From Anaerolinea sp. (GTDB taxonomy: Bacteria > Chloroflexota > Anaerolineae > Anaerolineales > UBA4823): DNA of 32,304 nucleotides. Shown here one piece after another: positions 18,137 through 26,916 of this stretch (position 1 is its first letter; every line of letters begins with the position of its first letter). The stretch spans positions 1 to 32,304 of the forward strand of contig DYKV01000011.1 in the NCBI GenBank assembly GCA_020722415.1, written 5' to 3'. The notes beneath the pieces are model-generated. The model worked only from the letters and a program-made list of their open reading frames with translations, was not told the origin of the DNA and ran no database searches. The translations under genes and the position numbers were made by a program.

Positions 18137-19732
18137 TTAAGCTAGATAATCACGCAGTTGGCGGCTGCGGGTGGGATGACGGAGTTTTCTCAACGCCTTT
18201 GACTCTATCTGGCGGATGCGTTCACGGGTTACATTGAAGTACTGGCCAACTTCTTCCAAGGTATGGTCACGACCGTCCATTAATCCAAAACGCATTTCCA
18301 ATACCTGCCGTTCTCGATCAGATAACACGGCAAGTGCATTCTTGACCGATTCCCGCAACATTTCACGGGCAGCAGCATCCATTGGTTCCATAGCGTCTTG
18401 ATCTTCGATAAAATCTCCTAATTGACTGTTCTCTTCACTGCCCACTGGGCTTTCTAAAGACATCGGTTCCTCGGCTGCGCGCAGGATGTGATCCACCTTG
18501 GCGGCAGCTCTCTCCCAGCGGCGCTGGACATCAGCCGGAATTATAGTTCCCTCAGCCAATGCACGGCGAATAATGTGCTCGTCTTTTGTATCTAAAAAAC
18601 CAGCTTCTAGTGCCATCTCCTCAGAACTGGGTTCTCTGCCTAAACTTTGTAAAAGCTTACGCTGAATACGCAATAACCGATTAATTGATTCAAAGATGTG
18701 CACGGGGATACGAATGGTGCGCGCTTGATCGGCAATCGAGCGACTGATTGATTGCCGAATCCACCAGGTGGCATAAGTGCTAAATTTGTACCCACGGGCT
18801 GGGTCAAACTTGGAAACTGCGCGCAGAAGCCCAATATTGCCTTCTTGAATCAAATCAAGCAATGCGCTTCCCCGCCCAATATAGCGTTTCGCCACACTAA
18901 CCACCAAGCGCAAGTTAGCCCGCACCAACTCGTGGTGTGCATCCGCAGCAGCCTGACGGATCTCATCCAGTTCTTGAATAAAAACCTCCTCGCTGGGAAT
19001 AGATTTTTTCAAGCGCGCCAGGGTGGGAATTTCCTGCTTGCGCGCAATGTAGTCGCTCAGGTTAGCCACTGCCGGTGTAGGGAATATGTAAAAATACACA
19101 TAAACCGCAAAGAGATTGCGCGCCACCACATCCCAGCGTTTATCCACTCCCCAGCGTCCATTATCCAAATATCCGCGCACATAAGAAGGAGTCGTGATGT
19201 TCCAACTCTGCCGTAGGGCGCGGGCTTCAACTAATATGTTAGTCAATTCAGGACGCTCATAGCCAAGCCGATGGGTATCTTCTTTGACCCGCCTCCAAGA
19301 GGTGCGCAACTCTTCAAATAAAGTCAGATAAAATTCTTGAGAGCTCTTCTTCTCGCCCCGTTTTCCATCGCTTATAAGCAGATTGACGTGGCGGAGGACA
19401 TCCAATCGGGTGGCAAGCCAAAATTCATGATCAACATCTAAAAGTTCAATTCCGCCAATTTCTTTCAAATACAGTCGAATCGGATCTTCGCCTAACTCCT
19501 TGATTAATTCTAGATCTTGCAATAAATCGAGGGGTTCCTCAGCGGTAATTTTTTCCAAGTCTTCCTCTTCTAGTTCGAGGATCTCTTGGTCCGGTTCTTC
19601 TACCGCAGCCGGTTCCAAATCCAACAGGACATCATCAATTTTAGCGGGGAAAATGGTATTTCCGACATCCCCTTCTTCCGCAACATTGTCAATCAGTTTC
19701 AAGTCTTTTTGGTGGCGTTCTTTGGTTGGCAT
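18137..19732 (-). CDS. sigA: Primary RNA polymerase sigma factor (sigma-70 group 1)
   Basis: Housekeeping sigma factor. Residues 1-80 are acidic, like region 1.1. Region 1.2 begins at [11 protein letters not shown] (83-93). Region 2 spans about 265-340 and includes [18 protein letters not shown] and [20 protein letters not shown] (-10 recognition). Region 3 starts near 341. Region 4 (about 465-531) contains the -35-binding helix-turn-helix [20 protein letters not shown]. Two segments are unusual. About 145 residues separate regions 1.2 and 2.1. A run of about 35 residues (380-415) is inserted in region 3, before [10 protein letters not shown]. The ATG at 19732 has AAGG 9-10 nt upstream. It follows dnaG, the classic dnaG-rpoD pairing. 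Confidence 0.95.
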   Translation of the reverse strand: MPTKERHQKDLKLIDNVAEEGDVGNTIFPAKIDDVLLDLEPAAVEEPDQEILELEEEDLEKITAEEPLDLLQDLELIKELGEDPIRLYLKEIGGIELLDVDHEFWLATRLDVLRHVNLLISDGKRGEKKSSQEFYLTLFEELRTSWRRVKEDTHRLGYERPELTNILVEARALRQSWNITTPSYVRGYLDNGRWGVDKRWDVVARNLFAVYVYFYIFPTPAVANLSDYIARKQEIPTLARLKKSIPSEEVFIQELDEIRQAAADAHHELVRANLRLVVSVAKRYIGRGSALLDLIQEGNIGLLRAVSKFDPARGYKFSTYATWWIRQSISRSIADQARTIRIPVHIFESINRLLRIQRKLLQSLGREPSSEEMALEAGFLDTKDEHIIRRALAEGTIIPADVQRRWERAAAKVDHILRAAEEPMSLESPVGSEENSQLGDFIEDQDAMEPMDAAAREMLRESVKNALAVLSDRERQVLEMRFGLMDGRDHTLEEVGQYFNVTRERIRQIESKALRKLRHPTRSRQLRDYLA

Positions 19733-19795
19733 AGGACGGACCTTTTTACCTTTATTTAGAATATGCCTTCAAGAATATATAGTATTACCGTGCAG

Positions 19796-19862
19796 CATTT
19801 GCATCGAACGCGCAAATGTTGTAGACATTGATGTCGCCGTTTGGTTGCGGCATGAATGCCGC
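19796..19862. repeat. Cluster of three short inverted repeats between dnaG and sigA
   Basis: The 137-nt spacer between dnaG and sigA holds three perfect short inverted repeats: CATTTGC/GCAAATG (19796-19802 with 19812-19818), GACAT-TG-ATGTC (about 19824-19835), and GCGGCAT-GA-ATGCCGC (19847-19862). The last starts 8 nt after the dnaG stop. None is followed by a T-run in the minus-strand direction, so they are not standard terminators. They may be transcript-processing or attenuating structures that set the dnaG/sigA ratio; that is inference. Confidence 0.5.
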
Positions 19863-19869
19863 GTTACGG

Positions 19870-21774
19870 TTAATGGCTGGTATATTTTTTTACGGCTAGA
19901 TTTAATTTTAATAGTTCCTGAGTTAGTTGTACCATAACTTTCTGATATTGGGATACTTGTTCGCTTGATTGACTTTGCTGGTCAACCATTTGAAAGCGTT
20001 GATATTCAATCGTTTGGATGAGGACCTGTTGGCGCAGCTGCACAATAGCCCGCAAAACATCCTCTAATAGTTTTTGTTGGTTCGATTCAATTTTTGGGGT
20101 TTTTTCTAACAATTCATCGGCAGCTTCTATCATCTCTAAAGAAAGGTTTTCCATGACATAATGGAGCGGGTGCTCCATATCCTGATCAATAGATTTTTGG
20201 ATAAGGTGGAAGATCGTCTGATACTCTGCGGAGTGAAAATCATGGGGGGATAAGCGGGTTAGCTGGTTTTCCAATAGATGTCGATCGATCAAATACAGCA
20301 AATGCGGATCATGAAGCAAGACACTCAAAATATATTGTTCCAGAGGGCTGGTCCCTTTATAAACACTGACTTTAGGTATTTCGGGAGTCTGCTTGGTTTC
20401 ACTGGCGTGAGGCGATCGCCGGCTTGTTTTCACCCGCAGAGCGTTCAGGCTGGCTAACAAAGTACGCTCATCTACCTTTAGTAAACGCGCCAAACGTTGG
20501 ATATAATCATCTCGCTCTAATGGATTAGGAACTTCCCGAATTAGGGGGAGAACCTGCCGCGCAATCTCATCTTTCGCTTTTGGATTAGCGAGATCTCGAT
20601 TTGCGGTTAATGTTTCCATCACATGCATCACAATCGGTTGGGCAGATTGAATTAATCGCTGCCATTCTTGTGCATTGCGAAGGACAATTTCATCTGGATC
20701 CATTCCCTCCGGTAATCTTGCGACCCGGATATCGGCTTGTAAACGCCCCTCTAGCCGCAATAAACCATGCGCGTCAAAGACGACCTCATTGGTGTGATCC
20801 ATCGCTTGACGGGCTAGCTCCAAGCCGCGCAATGTTGCCTGCGCGCCGGCAGAATCTGGATCGAGGGCTAACACCAAACGTTTGGTGAAACGCTTGAGGA
20901 GATATAGCTGTTGCTCAGTTAATGCAGTACCCATCGGTGAGACGACATTGGTGAAACCCGCTTGATGTAAAACGATGACATCGAGATATCCTTCCACGAT
21001 AACAGCCTGATCTACAGAACGAATAGAGCGCCGGGCTCGATCTAATCCGTAGAGGAGTTTGCCTTTGTCAAACAATACCGTTTGGGGCGAATTGAGAAAT
21101 TTAGGAACATCTTTGGGATCGAGAATGCGCGCTCCAAAACCGGCCAGGCGCCCTTGCTCATCCCGGATTGGGATCATCAAGCGGTGATGAAACCGATCGC
21201 GAAGCCGCCCTCCCTCTCCCTCCATGATCAATCCGACCGTGATTAATAATTCATCACTGATCTGTTTGGCTTTAAAATGATTCCATAAAGCATCCCAGCT
21301 TTTGGGTGCATATCCCAACCCAAATGCCTCAATGGTTTCATTGTTTATGCCGCGTTGGTGAATATAATTCAGGGCTTCTTTCCCAAAGGGGGTATTGAAC
21401 AATTGATGACGATAAAAAGTAACCGCATCTTCAAGTAATGAACGAAGTGTTTCGTTTTCCTCTTTTTGCTCGAGCTCTTGGGGAGTGGGGGGTTTAAGCT
21501 GCACACCTGCTTTTTCGGCTAAAATATTCAATGCTTGGCTGAAATCTACACCTTCTTTTTTCATGACGAAATTGAAGATATCCCCACCTTCATTACACTG
21601 ACCGAAACACCGCCAAGTGCCCGTTTCGGGAAATACCACAAAAGAGGGAGTACGGGTATTACTATGAAATGGGCAGAAACCAATGTAGTTCTTCCCGCTG
21701 CGGCGTAATTGCACCGTCTCTGAGATTAAATCTACAATATCAATGCGGGCTTTAACTTCGTCTATCGAGGACAC
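19870..21774 (-). CDS. dnaG: DNA primase (GTG start)
   Basis: Makes RNA primers at the replication fork. The N-terminal zinc domain has C34-x2-H37 and C56-x3-C60; the second pair is spaced by three residues (CFGQC) where most primases have two. The TOPRIM catalytic core is clear: E261-G-Y-L-D265 and the D305-x-D307 pair in LALDPDSAG. The C-terminal ~200 residues form the helical helicase-interacting region, rich in Q and L. 634 residues. The start is the GTG at 21774, with AAGGAG 8 nt upstream. It precedes the sigma-factor gene, as in the macromolecular synthesis operon; rpsU is not present. Confidence 0.96.
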   Translation of the reverse strand: MSSIDEVKARIDIVDLISETVQLRRSGKNYIGFCPFHSNTRTPSFVVFPETGTWRCFGQCNEGGDIFNFVMKKEGVDFSQALNILAEKAGVQLKPPTPQELEQKEENETLRSLLEDAVTFYRHQLFNTPFGKEALNYIHQRGINNETIEAFGLGYAPKSWDALWNHFKAKQISDELLITVGLIMEGEGGRLRDRFHHRLMIPIRDEQGRLAGFGARILDPKDVPKFLNSPQTVLFDKGKLLYGLDRARRSIRSVDQAVIVEGYLDVIVLHQAGFTNVVSPMGTALTEQQLYLLKRFTKRLVLALDPDSAGAQATLRGLELARQAMDHTNEVVFDAHGLLRLEGRLQADIRVARLPEGMDPDEIVLRNAQEWQRLIQSAQPIVMHVMETLTANRDLANPKAKDEIARQVLPLIREVPNPLERDDYIQRLARLLKVDERTLLASLNALRVKTSRRSPHASETKQTPEIPKVSVYKGTSPLEQYILSVLLHDPHLLYLIDRHLLENQLTRLSPHDFHSAEYQTIFHLIQKSIDQDMEHPLHYVMENLSLEMIEAADELLEKTPKIESNQQKLLEDVLRAIVQLRQQVLIQTIEYQRFQMVDQQSQSSEQVSQYQKVMVQLTQELLKLNLAVKKYTSH

Positions 21775-21933
21775 TCCACCGACTCCTTCATCCCAGGGCT
21801 ATCAGGTTTGGGTGAGCTTATGACTGTCAAATGATCCCCAAAAACGCTAACCAATATTTCGGCCGTGTTCATCCGCTCGCCGAGCATAGCCGGGCAACCT
21901 CGGCTGTAACCAGGTTTTTGGCGCACTCTAGGT
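21775..21933. other. Intergenic spacer with a GC-rich hairpin and possible weak promoter
   Basis: 159 nt between the ChrB-like gene and dnaG. GCCGAG (21879-21884) pairs with CTCGGC (21899-21904) around a 14-nt loop, without a T-tract. On the minus strand a TTGACA (21825-21830) stands ahead of dnaG, but no good -10 hexamer lies 16-18 nt downstream, so I call it only a possible weak promoter. Short reading frames here show no family features. Confidence 0.35.
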
Positions 21934-22371
21934 TTACCCCTGTTTTGCCACTTGCAACCGACACCAAGCGAAGAGCGCGTCGTACACATCAAACTGTCGG
22001 CTCAGATTCTCTGTATCATCTGGAAAGCGCAGACTGTATCCTACTGCAACAGCTTCTAGACCAGGGGCTATCTCGTCGGCGCGAAGATCAGTTTCAATGT
22101 CCGCCGCATGTACGATTTTTGCCAGCCGAAGCAATGCGGGGTCCGTTAATCCATACTTTTCGATGATGGACTCGAAAGAGCATTTCCCATCCCGATGCCC
22201 AAGTTCCACGTTTGGAACATCGTAGGGAATAGCTCCCATTTCTTTTACCACCTCCTCCACCTGACTCTTTGGCACGAAAATAAATTCCGCATCTGAGTCA
22301 ATGAAACGGCTGATAAGCCACGGACAAGCAACGCGGTCTACATGGACATGTGAACGAGTTACCCATTTCAT
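21934..22371 (-). CDS. ChrB C-terminal-domain-like protein (chromate resistance family)
   Basis: A 145-residue stand-alone protein that resembles the C-terminal domain of ChrB, a family linked to chromate resistance. Typical elements are the start KWVTRSHVHVDRVACPWL with R-x-x-C-P-W, then FIDSDAEFIFVP, the ELGHRDGKCSFES segment with a conserved H and C, YGLTDPALL, and YDALFAWC near the end. Biochemical function of this domain is not settled. I choose the ATG at 22371, with AAAGGAG (22381-22387) 9 nt upstream; a second ATG at 22377 lies only 3 nt from that site. It follows the MFS transporter by about 22-28 nt and is very likely co-transcribed with it. Confidence 0.82.
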   Translation of the reverse strand: MKWVTRSHVHVDRVACPWLISRFIDSDAEFIFVPKSQVEEVVKEMGAIPYDVPNVELGHRDGKCSFESIIEKYGLTDPALLRLAKIVHAADIETDLRADEIAPGLEAVAVGYSLRFPDDTENLSRQFDVYDALFAWCRLQVAKQG

Positions 22372-22398
22372 AGTCATTCACTCCTTTGCTGCTTGCGT

Positions 22399-23688
22399 TT
22401 ATGCGATAGGGTTTGCGGCAGGGCCTAAATCCTGACCGAACAAGGCAAAATAAAGCGTCCCCCCTAATCCAAAGCCGAAAGCGACAAGGAAATTAGTTGT
22501 GGGGGATGCAATCGCGTTGAAAAAAGGTAAGAGCGCCCGTCCTATCCCAAGCGTATCCACGATATATTTTGCCGTCGAAGCGTCCCAGAGCAGCGCTCCG
22601 CCAAAAGCGGCGATAGATACGATAATATCTCGGATAAGGTAGTACAACCCAAATGTCGCCGCTTTTCTACCATCAGGGGCTAAATCCATGATCAACGCTT
22701 TTCGTGTAGGTTCGCCAAATTCCTTCAAACCACGAATAACGAAAGCAATAACCATTACCCAGAATGATCGCGCAACAATGAGAACGAGCGGAAACATGGT
22801 GAAAAAGACAAATGTTGTCACCACAAATGGTTTCTTGGTATTCTTATCTGCTAGATAAGCCACGGGAATATACACCAGCATTGCCGTTGTCATTTCTATT
22901 GTCGTCAACAAGCCAAATTGTAACGGCGTAATCTTGTTGATACTGACGCACCAGATAACGACAAAAGCATAGGGGATTTGCTCGCAAAAACGCACCAAAA
23001 TATCTGATACCAGCAAGTTTTGCAAGGGCGTATTGAGCAAGGTCAAGCCATACGCCATTGATGATCCTTCCCTGACCGGAGTCCGTTTTTCATCGGGAAT
23101 CATGACCTGCTGGAGTATCAGCGCCACGCCAGCCAAAACAAAGGCGACGATGAAGGCAAGACGCACCCCTTGTGTTTCCCCGAACGCCCCAATCAGTGCG
23201 CCGCCAATCACTGGCCCTAACGCCATCGGAATACGCCGAACAAGGGAGTGCAGTGATACGCCCATTGTTCGCTTGTTTTTAGGCATAACAGTTGCCACCA
23301 TATCCATCGTAGCTGGCAATGAGATAGCCGTCCACGATACGAACAGGATTGCACCTAAGATGACGGCGTGCCAGTTGGGGATGGCAATCACCACAACATA
23401 ACCCACCATTGCAATTAAATTGAACAGCAATAAGGCATGCTTGTATCCCAATTTATCGCTGGCATACCCGCCAGGAAAAGAGTACAGTGCACTGAGGAGA
23501 TTATCCAAGCCGTTCAGCAAGCCAACCGAGAACGCGCCCCCGCCCAAAGCCACCAGGTAAAGTGGCAGAAATCGCTCTGCCATCTTTTCCCCCAGCCCTA
23601 CCAGTATCACCATTACTAGTAGCGCCACGATGTTTTTCTTCAAACCAAAATAATCCAATATTCGTTGGCGTTGCTTTACAACTTGCAT
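22399..23688 (-). CDS. MFS transporter
   Basis: Major facilitator superfamily membrane protein, 429 residues, with about twelve hydrophobic segments. Motif A between helices 2 and 3 is present as GGYASDKLGYK (73-83). A second motif-A-like loop, AYLADKNTKKP, lies in the C-terminal half. The N terminus is basic, with no signal peptide. Substrate is unknown. Its tight coupling to the ChrB-like gene suggests efflux of an oxyanion or related toxicant, but nothing in the sequence proves this. The ATG at 23688 has no good Shine-Dalgarno sequence; a five-codon frame (MKVLC, 23690-23707) ends just before it and could couple translation. Confidence 0.85.
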   Translation of the reverse strand: MQVVKQRQRILDYFGLKKNIVALLVMVILVGLGEKMAERFLPLYLVALGGGAFSVGLLNGLDNLLSALYSFPGGYASDKLGYKHALLLFNLIAMVGYVVVIAIPNWHAVILGAILFVSWTAISLPATMDMVATVMPKNKRTMGVSLHSLVRRIPMALGPVIGGALIGAFGETQGVRLAFIVAFVLAGVALILQQVMIPDEKRTPVREGSSMAYGLTLLNTPLQNLLVSDILVRFCEQIPYAFVVIWCVSINKITPLQFGLLTTIEMTTAMLVYIPVAYLADKNTKKPFVVTTFVFFTMFPLVLIVARSFWVMVIAFVIRGLKEFGEPTRKALIMDLAPDGRKAATFGLYYLIRDIIVSIAAFGGALLWDASTAKYIVDTLGIGRALLPFFNAIASPTTNFLVAFGFGLGGTLYFALFGQDLGPAANPIA

Positions 23689-23746
23689 ATCAACACAGAA
23701 CTTTCATTTACCCCTGACGCGGTTATGACGCAGTGCAGCCAACTCT

Positions 23747-23752
23747 ATTATA
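23747..23752 (-). promoter_or_regulatory. Candidate -10 element (TATAAT) for the MFS/ChrB-like pair
   Basis: A perfect TATAAT lies on the minus strand one nucleotide after the glyQS stop codon and about 60 nt before the MFS start. No convincing -35 hexamer is at the right distance (GTCGCG at 17 nt) and there is no TGn extension. It is therefore a candidate for an activator-dependent or weak promoter of the two-gene module. Confidence 0.35.
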
Positions 23753-23753
23753 C

Positions 23754-26700
23754 CTAGAATCCTTCTAATCGCGACAGATCTGCCACACCGTTCGCCAAGG
23801 CACGAATGCTTTGCAATAGCCCCAAACGGTTTTGGCGCTGTTGCGCATCTTCTGTCATCACTAACACCTCTTCAAAAAAGCGATTAATGGAAGGGATCAT
23901 AGGCAAGAAAGCGTTGAGGAAATCATCCACAGAACCGGTTTGTCGGGATTGCTTTTCTGCCTGGCAAACAGCTTCATAAAGAGCTTTTTCAGCCGGTAAC
24001 GTGAACAATGCTGGCTGAATCGGATATCTTTCTGCTATATCTCGGGTTATGCGCACACAGCGAGCGTAAGCGGGAAGGATTTCATGCCAATCTGAACGAT
24101 TAACCCATTCGGTTAATTGGCTAACTGCTTGTGCAGCAGCAGCGGGGTTATCACCTTGTTCAGCCAGCACTGCATCCACCACATCATAAGGATAACCTTT
24201 CTCCTGCAGCCAATTTCGCAACCGCTCAACGATAAAATCGCGGCAGGCACGCAGATGGTCATCGGTGGCTGGAATAGGCAAGAATTGAGCAGTTTCTTGC
24301 AACGCCTCCCGAAGGTTAAAATCTAGATTCCAATTCACTAGATTTTGAACTAACCCGAGTCCAGCCCGTCGTTGGGCGAAAGGGTCTTTATTTCCGCTTG
24401 GCGCCAGGCCAGCTGCGAACAACCCAATTAAGGTATCTAATCGGTCAGCAATCCCTACAGCCAAACCGGGAAGGGTCTTCGGGCTGAGATCTCCGGCGAA
24501 GCGGGGTAGGTAATGTTCCATAATTGCTTCCGCTACGGAAGGCTCTTCTCCACTAGATAAAGCATAATACTTCCCCATGATTCCTTGTAAGGAAGTCATC
24601 TCGACGACCATTTTGGTTGCTAGATCTGCCTTACATAAGTGAGCTGCCCGCTCTGCTGCATTGCGTTCCTTCTCATCTAACCGACACCACTTCGCAACCG
24701 CAAAGATCAATTTTTCTAACCGATGGGTTTTATCCAGCATTGACCCTAACTTTTGCTGAAAGGTTAACGTGCTCAATTTTGGAAGGTAACTTTCTAATGG
24801 TTGTTTAATATCTTCATGCACAAAATAGGCTGCATCCGCAAAACGAGCTCGGATGACATGTTCGTTTCCATCCACAATCGTTTCCAGCCCTTCCCAACTG
24901 ACTTCCTGAAGGGATGGTTTGTTGGCAATGGTGATGAAGTAGGGTTGCAGGCGCCCTTGCTGATAGACCGGGAAATAGCGCTGGTGTTTCTTCATCACCG
25001 AAATCAATACTTCAGGGGGCAAATCCAAATAAATTGCGTCAAAACTGCCCAGTAAAGCAGTTGGCGCTTCAACTAAATTTGTTACCTCGGCTAATAGTGC
25101 ACCATCTTCGAGCACTTCTCCGTTTACTTTTTCTGCTTGCTGAATAACTTGATCCCAGATAGCCCGTTTGCGTTCCTGAGGATCTAAGATGATTCCTTGT
25201 TGAGCAAGGAAATTAAAAAAATCCTCAACAGAACCGACCCGATATTCTTGCGGCAACAAGAAACGTAACCCCCGCGTTACCGAACCAGAAGGAATATCCG
25301 CATATTGGAAGGATAAATGCTGATTTCCATAAAGCGCTAACAGCCAACGAATTGGGCGCGAAAAGGCTACATTGCTGGCGTTCCAGCGCATGGATTTATC
25401 AAAGTGTAATGATGCAATAAAACCTGGCAAGGAAGTTGCTAATACTTGGGCTGCCGATTTCCCCTTTTCCTTAATCACAACGCTGACATAATCCCCACCA
25501 TCCAGGTTCCGAATTTGCAAATCGTTTACTGTCAAACCTTTGCTGCGAGCAAAACCTTGTGCGGCCGGCGTTGGGCTCCCATCCGCTAGAAAAGCCTTGG
25601 CTGCCGGCGGACCTTTTACAACGATTTCGCTATCCGCTTGAAAAGGAGCGACATTTTCCACATAGACCACCAGGCGGCGCGGCGTTCCCCAGATATGAAC
25701 CGTTCCATAGGATAATCTTAATTGATTTAACCATTCGGGTGTGTGTGTCCGCAATTGTTCCAGCGCTGCATCTAGATCGGCAACTGGGATTTCCTCTGTG
25801 CCAATCTCCAACAAGAACGGCGCCGAGTTTCCTGGCAACACTTCAGAAGCTGGTTTTTCTTCCTTGACTGCCTTATCAGAATGGGCAGCCACTAGACCAG
25901 GACGCCCGAGCCATGGAAAACCAAGCCGCTGGCGTTGTTCGACATAAGCGTGTGCCACCCGCCGACTCAAATCGCGCATGCGCCCGAAAAATGCCTGTCT
26001 TTCGGTTACCCCTATTGCTCCGCGAGTATCCAAAACATTAAAAGTATGCGAGCATTTCAGCACATAATCATGGGCGGGGAGAACCAATCCTTGCTCCAGG
26101 CAAATATTCGCTTCCGCCTCGAACAGATCATACATTTGGCGCAAGCTAGCCACATCGGCGATCTCAAAATAATACTTGCTGTGTTCCTGCTCGGCTTGTA
26201 AGTTTACATCCCCATCAGTGTAGATGTGATTCCAACGGATTTCACGAAAACTGCTCACCCGCTGCAGGGCAATCGCAATCCGTTCTAAACCATAGGTAAT
26301 TTCTACAGAAACCGGATCGAGAACTTGCCCCCCCGCTTGTTGAAAATAAGTGAACTGGGTGATTTCTTGTCCATCTAGCCATACCTCCCATCCTAATCCC
26401 CAGGCTCCTAATGCCGGTGATTCCCAATCATCTTCCACAAAACGGATATCATGGCGGCGGGTATCAATTCCCAACGCTTCGAGAGACTGTAAATAGATCT
26501 CTTGGGGGTTACCCGGATCTGGTTTGAGGATGACTTGAAACTGATAATGCATTTGCATCCGATTTGGGTTCTCGCCATAACGCCCATCGTCTGGGCGAAT
26601 GGAAGGCTCCACATACGCCACATTCCATGGTTCTGGTCCTAGAACGCGCAGTGCAGTGGCTGGATTCATCGTGCCTGCCCCAACTTGAGTGTAGTAAGGC

Positions 26701-26780
26701 TGCCAAATAAGGCACCCTTTCTCAGCCCAAAAATCCTGTAATTTCATGATGATCGTTTGAAAATTGATCGCTTCGCTCAT
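23754..26780 (-). CDS. glyQS: Glycyl-tRNA synthetase, fused alpha and beta subunits
   Basis: Charges tRNA-Gly with glycine. The N-terminal ~290 residues match the catalytic alpha chain (GlyQ): [56 protein letters not shown], and [21 protein letters not shown] linker rich in K, E, P and S follows (about 305-330). The beta-chain part (GlyS) starts at [19 protein letters not shown] and contains [19 protein letters not shown] and LADRLDTL-like HD-domain segments ([14 protein letters not shown]). In most bacteria these are two proteins in a heterotetramer; here there is one frame of 1008 residues without a break. I choose the ATG at 26780 (MSEAINFQ); an upstream TTG at 26807 has no ribosome-binding site. 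Confidence 0.95.
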   Translation of the reverse strand: MSEAINFQTIIMKLQDFWAEKGCLIWQPYYTQVGAGTMNPATALRVLGPEPWNVAYVEPSIRPDDGRYGENPNRMQMHYQFQVILKPDPGNPQEIYLQSLEALGIDTRRHDIRFVEDDWESPALGAWGLGWEVWLDGQEITQFTYFQQAGGQVLDPVSVEITYGLERIAIALQRVSSFREIRWNHIYTDGDVNLQAEQEHSKYYFEIADVASLRQMYDLFEAEANICLEQGLVLPAHDYVLKCSHTFNVLDTRGAIGVTERQAFFGRMRDLSRRVAHAYVEQRQRLGFPWLGRPGLVAAHSDKAVKEEKPASEVLPGNSAPFLLEIGTEEIPVADLDAALEQLRTHTPEWLNQLRLSYGTVHIWGTPRRLVVYVENVAPFQADSEIVVKGPPAAKAFLADGSPTPAAQGFARSKGLTVNDLQIRNLDGGDYVSVVIKEKGKSAAQVLATSLPGFIASLHFDKSMRWNASNVAFSRPIRWLLALYGNQHLSFQYADIPSGSVTRGLRFLLPQEYRVGSVEDFFNFLAQQGIILDPQERKRAIWDQVIQQAEKVNGEVLEDGALLAEVTNLVEAPTALLGSFDAIYLDLPPEVLISVMKKHQRYFPVYQQGRLQPYFITIANKPSLQEVSWEGLETIVDGNEHVIRARFADAAYFVHEDIKQPLESYLPKLSTLTFQQKLGSMLDKTHRLEKLIFAVAKWCRLDEKERNAAERAAHLCKADLATKMVVEMTSLQGIMGKYYALSSGEEPSVAEAIMEHYLPRFAGDLSPKTLPGLAVGIADRLDTLIGLFAAGLAPSGNKDPFAQRRAGLGLVQNLVNWNLDFNLREALQETAQFLPIPATDDHLRACRDFIVERLRNWLQEKGYPYDVVDAVLAEQGDNPAAAAQAVSQLTEWVNRSDWHEILPAYARCVRITRDIAERYPIQPALFTLPAEKALYEAVCQAEKQSRQTGSVDDFLNAFLPMIPSINRFFEEVLVMTEDAQQRQNRLGLLQSIRALANGVADLSRLEGF

Positions 26781-26916
26781 AGTAATTGAAGGCTCATCTC
26801 TCCACAAAAATAGATCTTTAGCTTATTAATTCCCATGCGATCGTAGAAGACGGTGAGTACCCGGCTTCGACCGATGCAAGAATACAGTAGAACTCAGATT
26901 CTAACCCAAAATATCC

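Noticed and set aside
21762-21992. 76-codon minus-strand frame across the dnaG start and the ChrB-like gene end
   Set aside because: Overlaps two real genes in another frame and shows no domain features.
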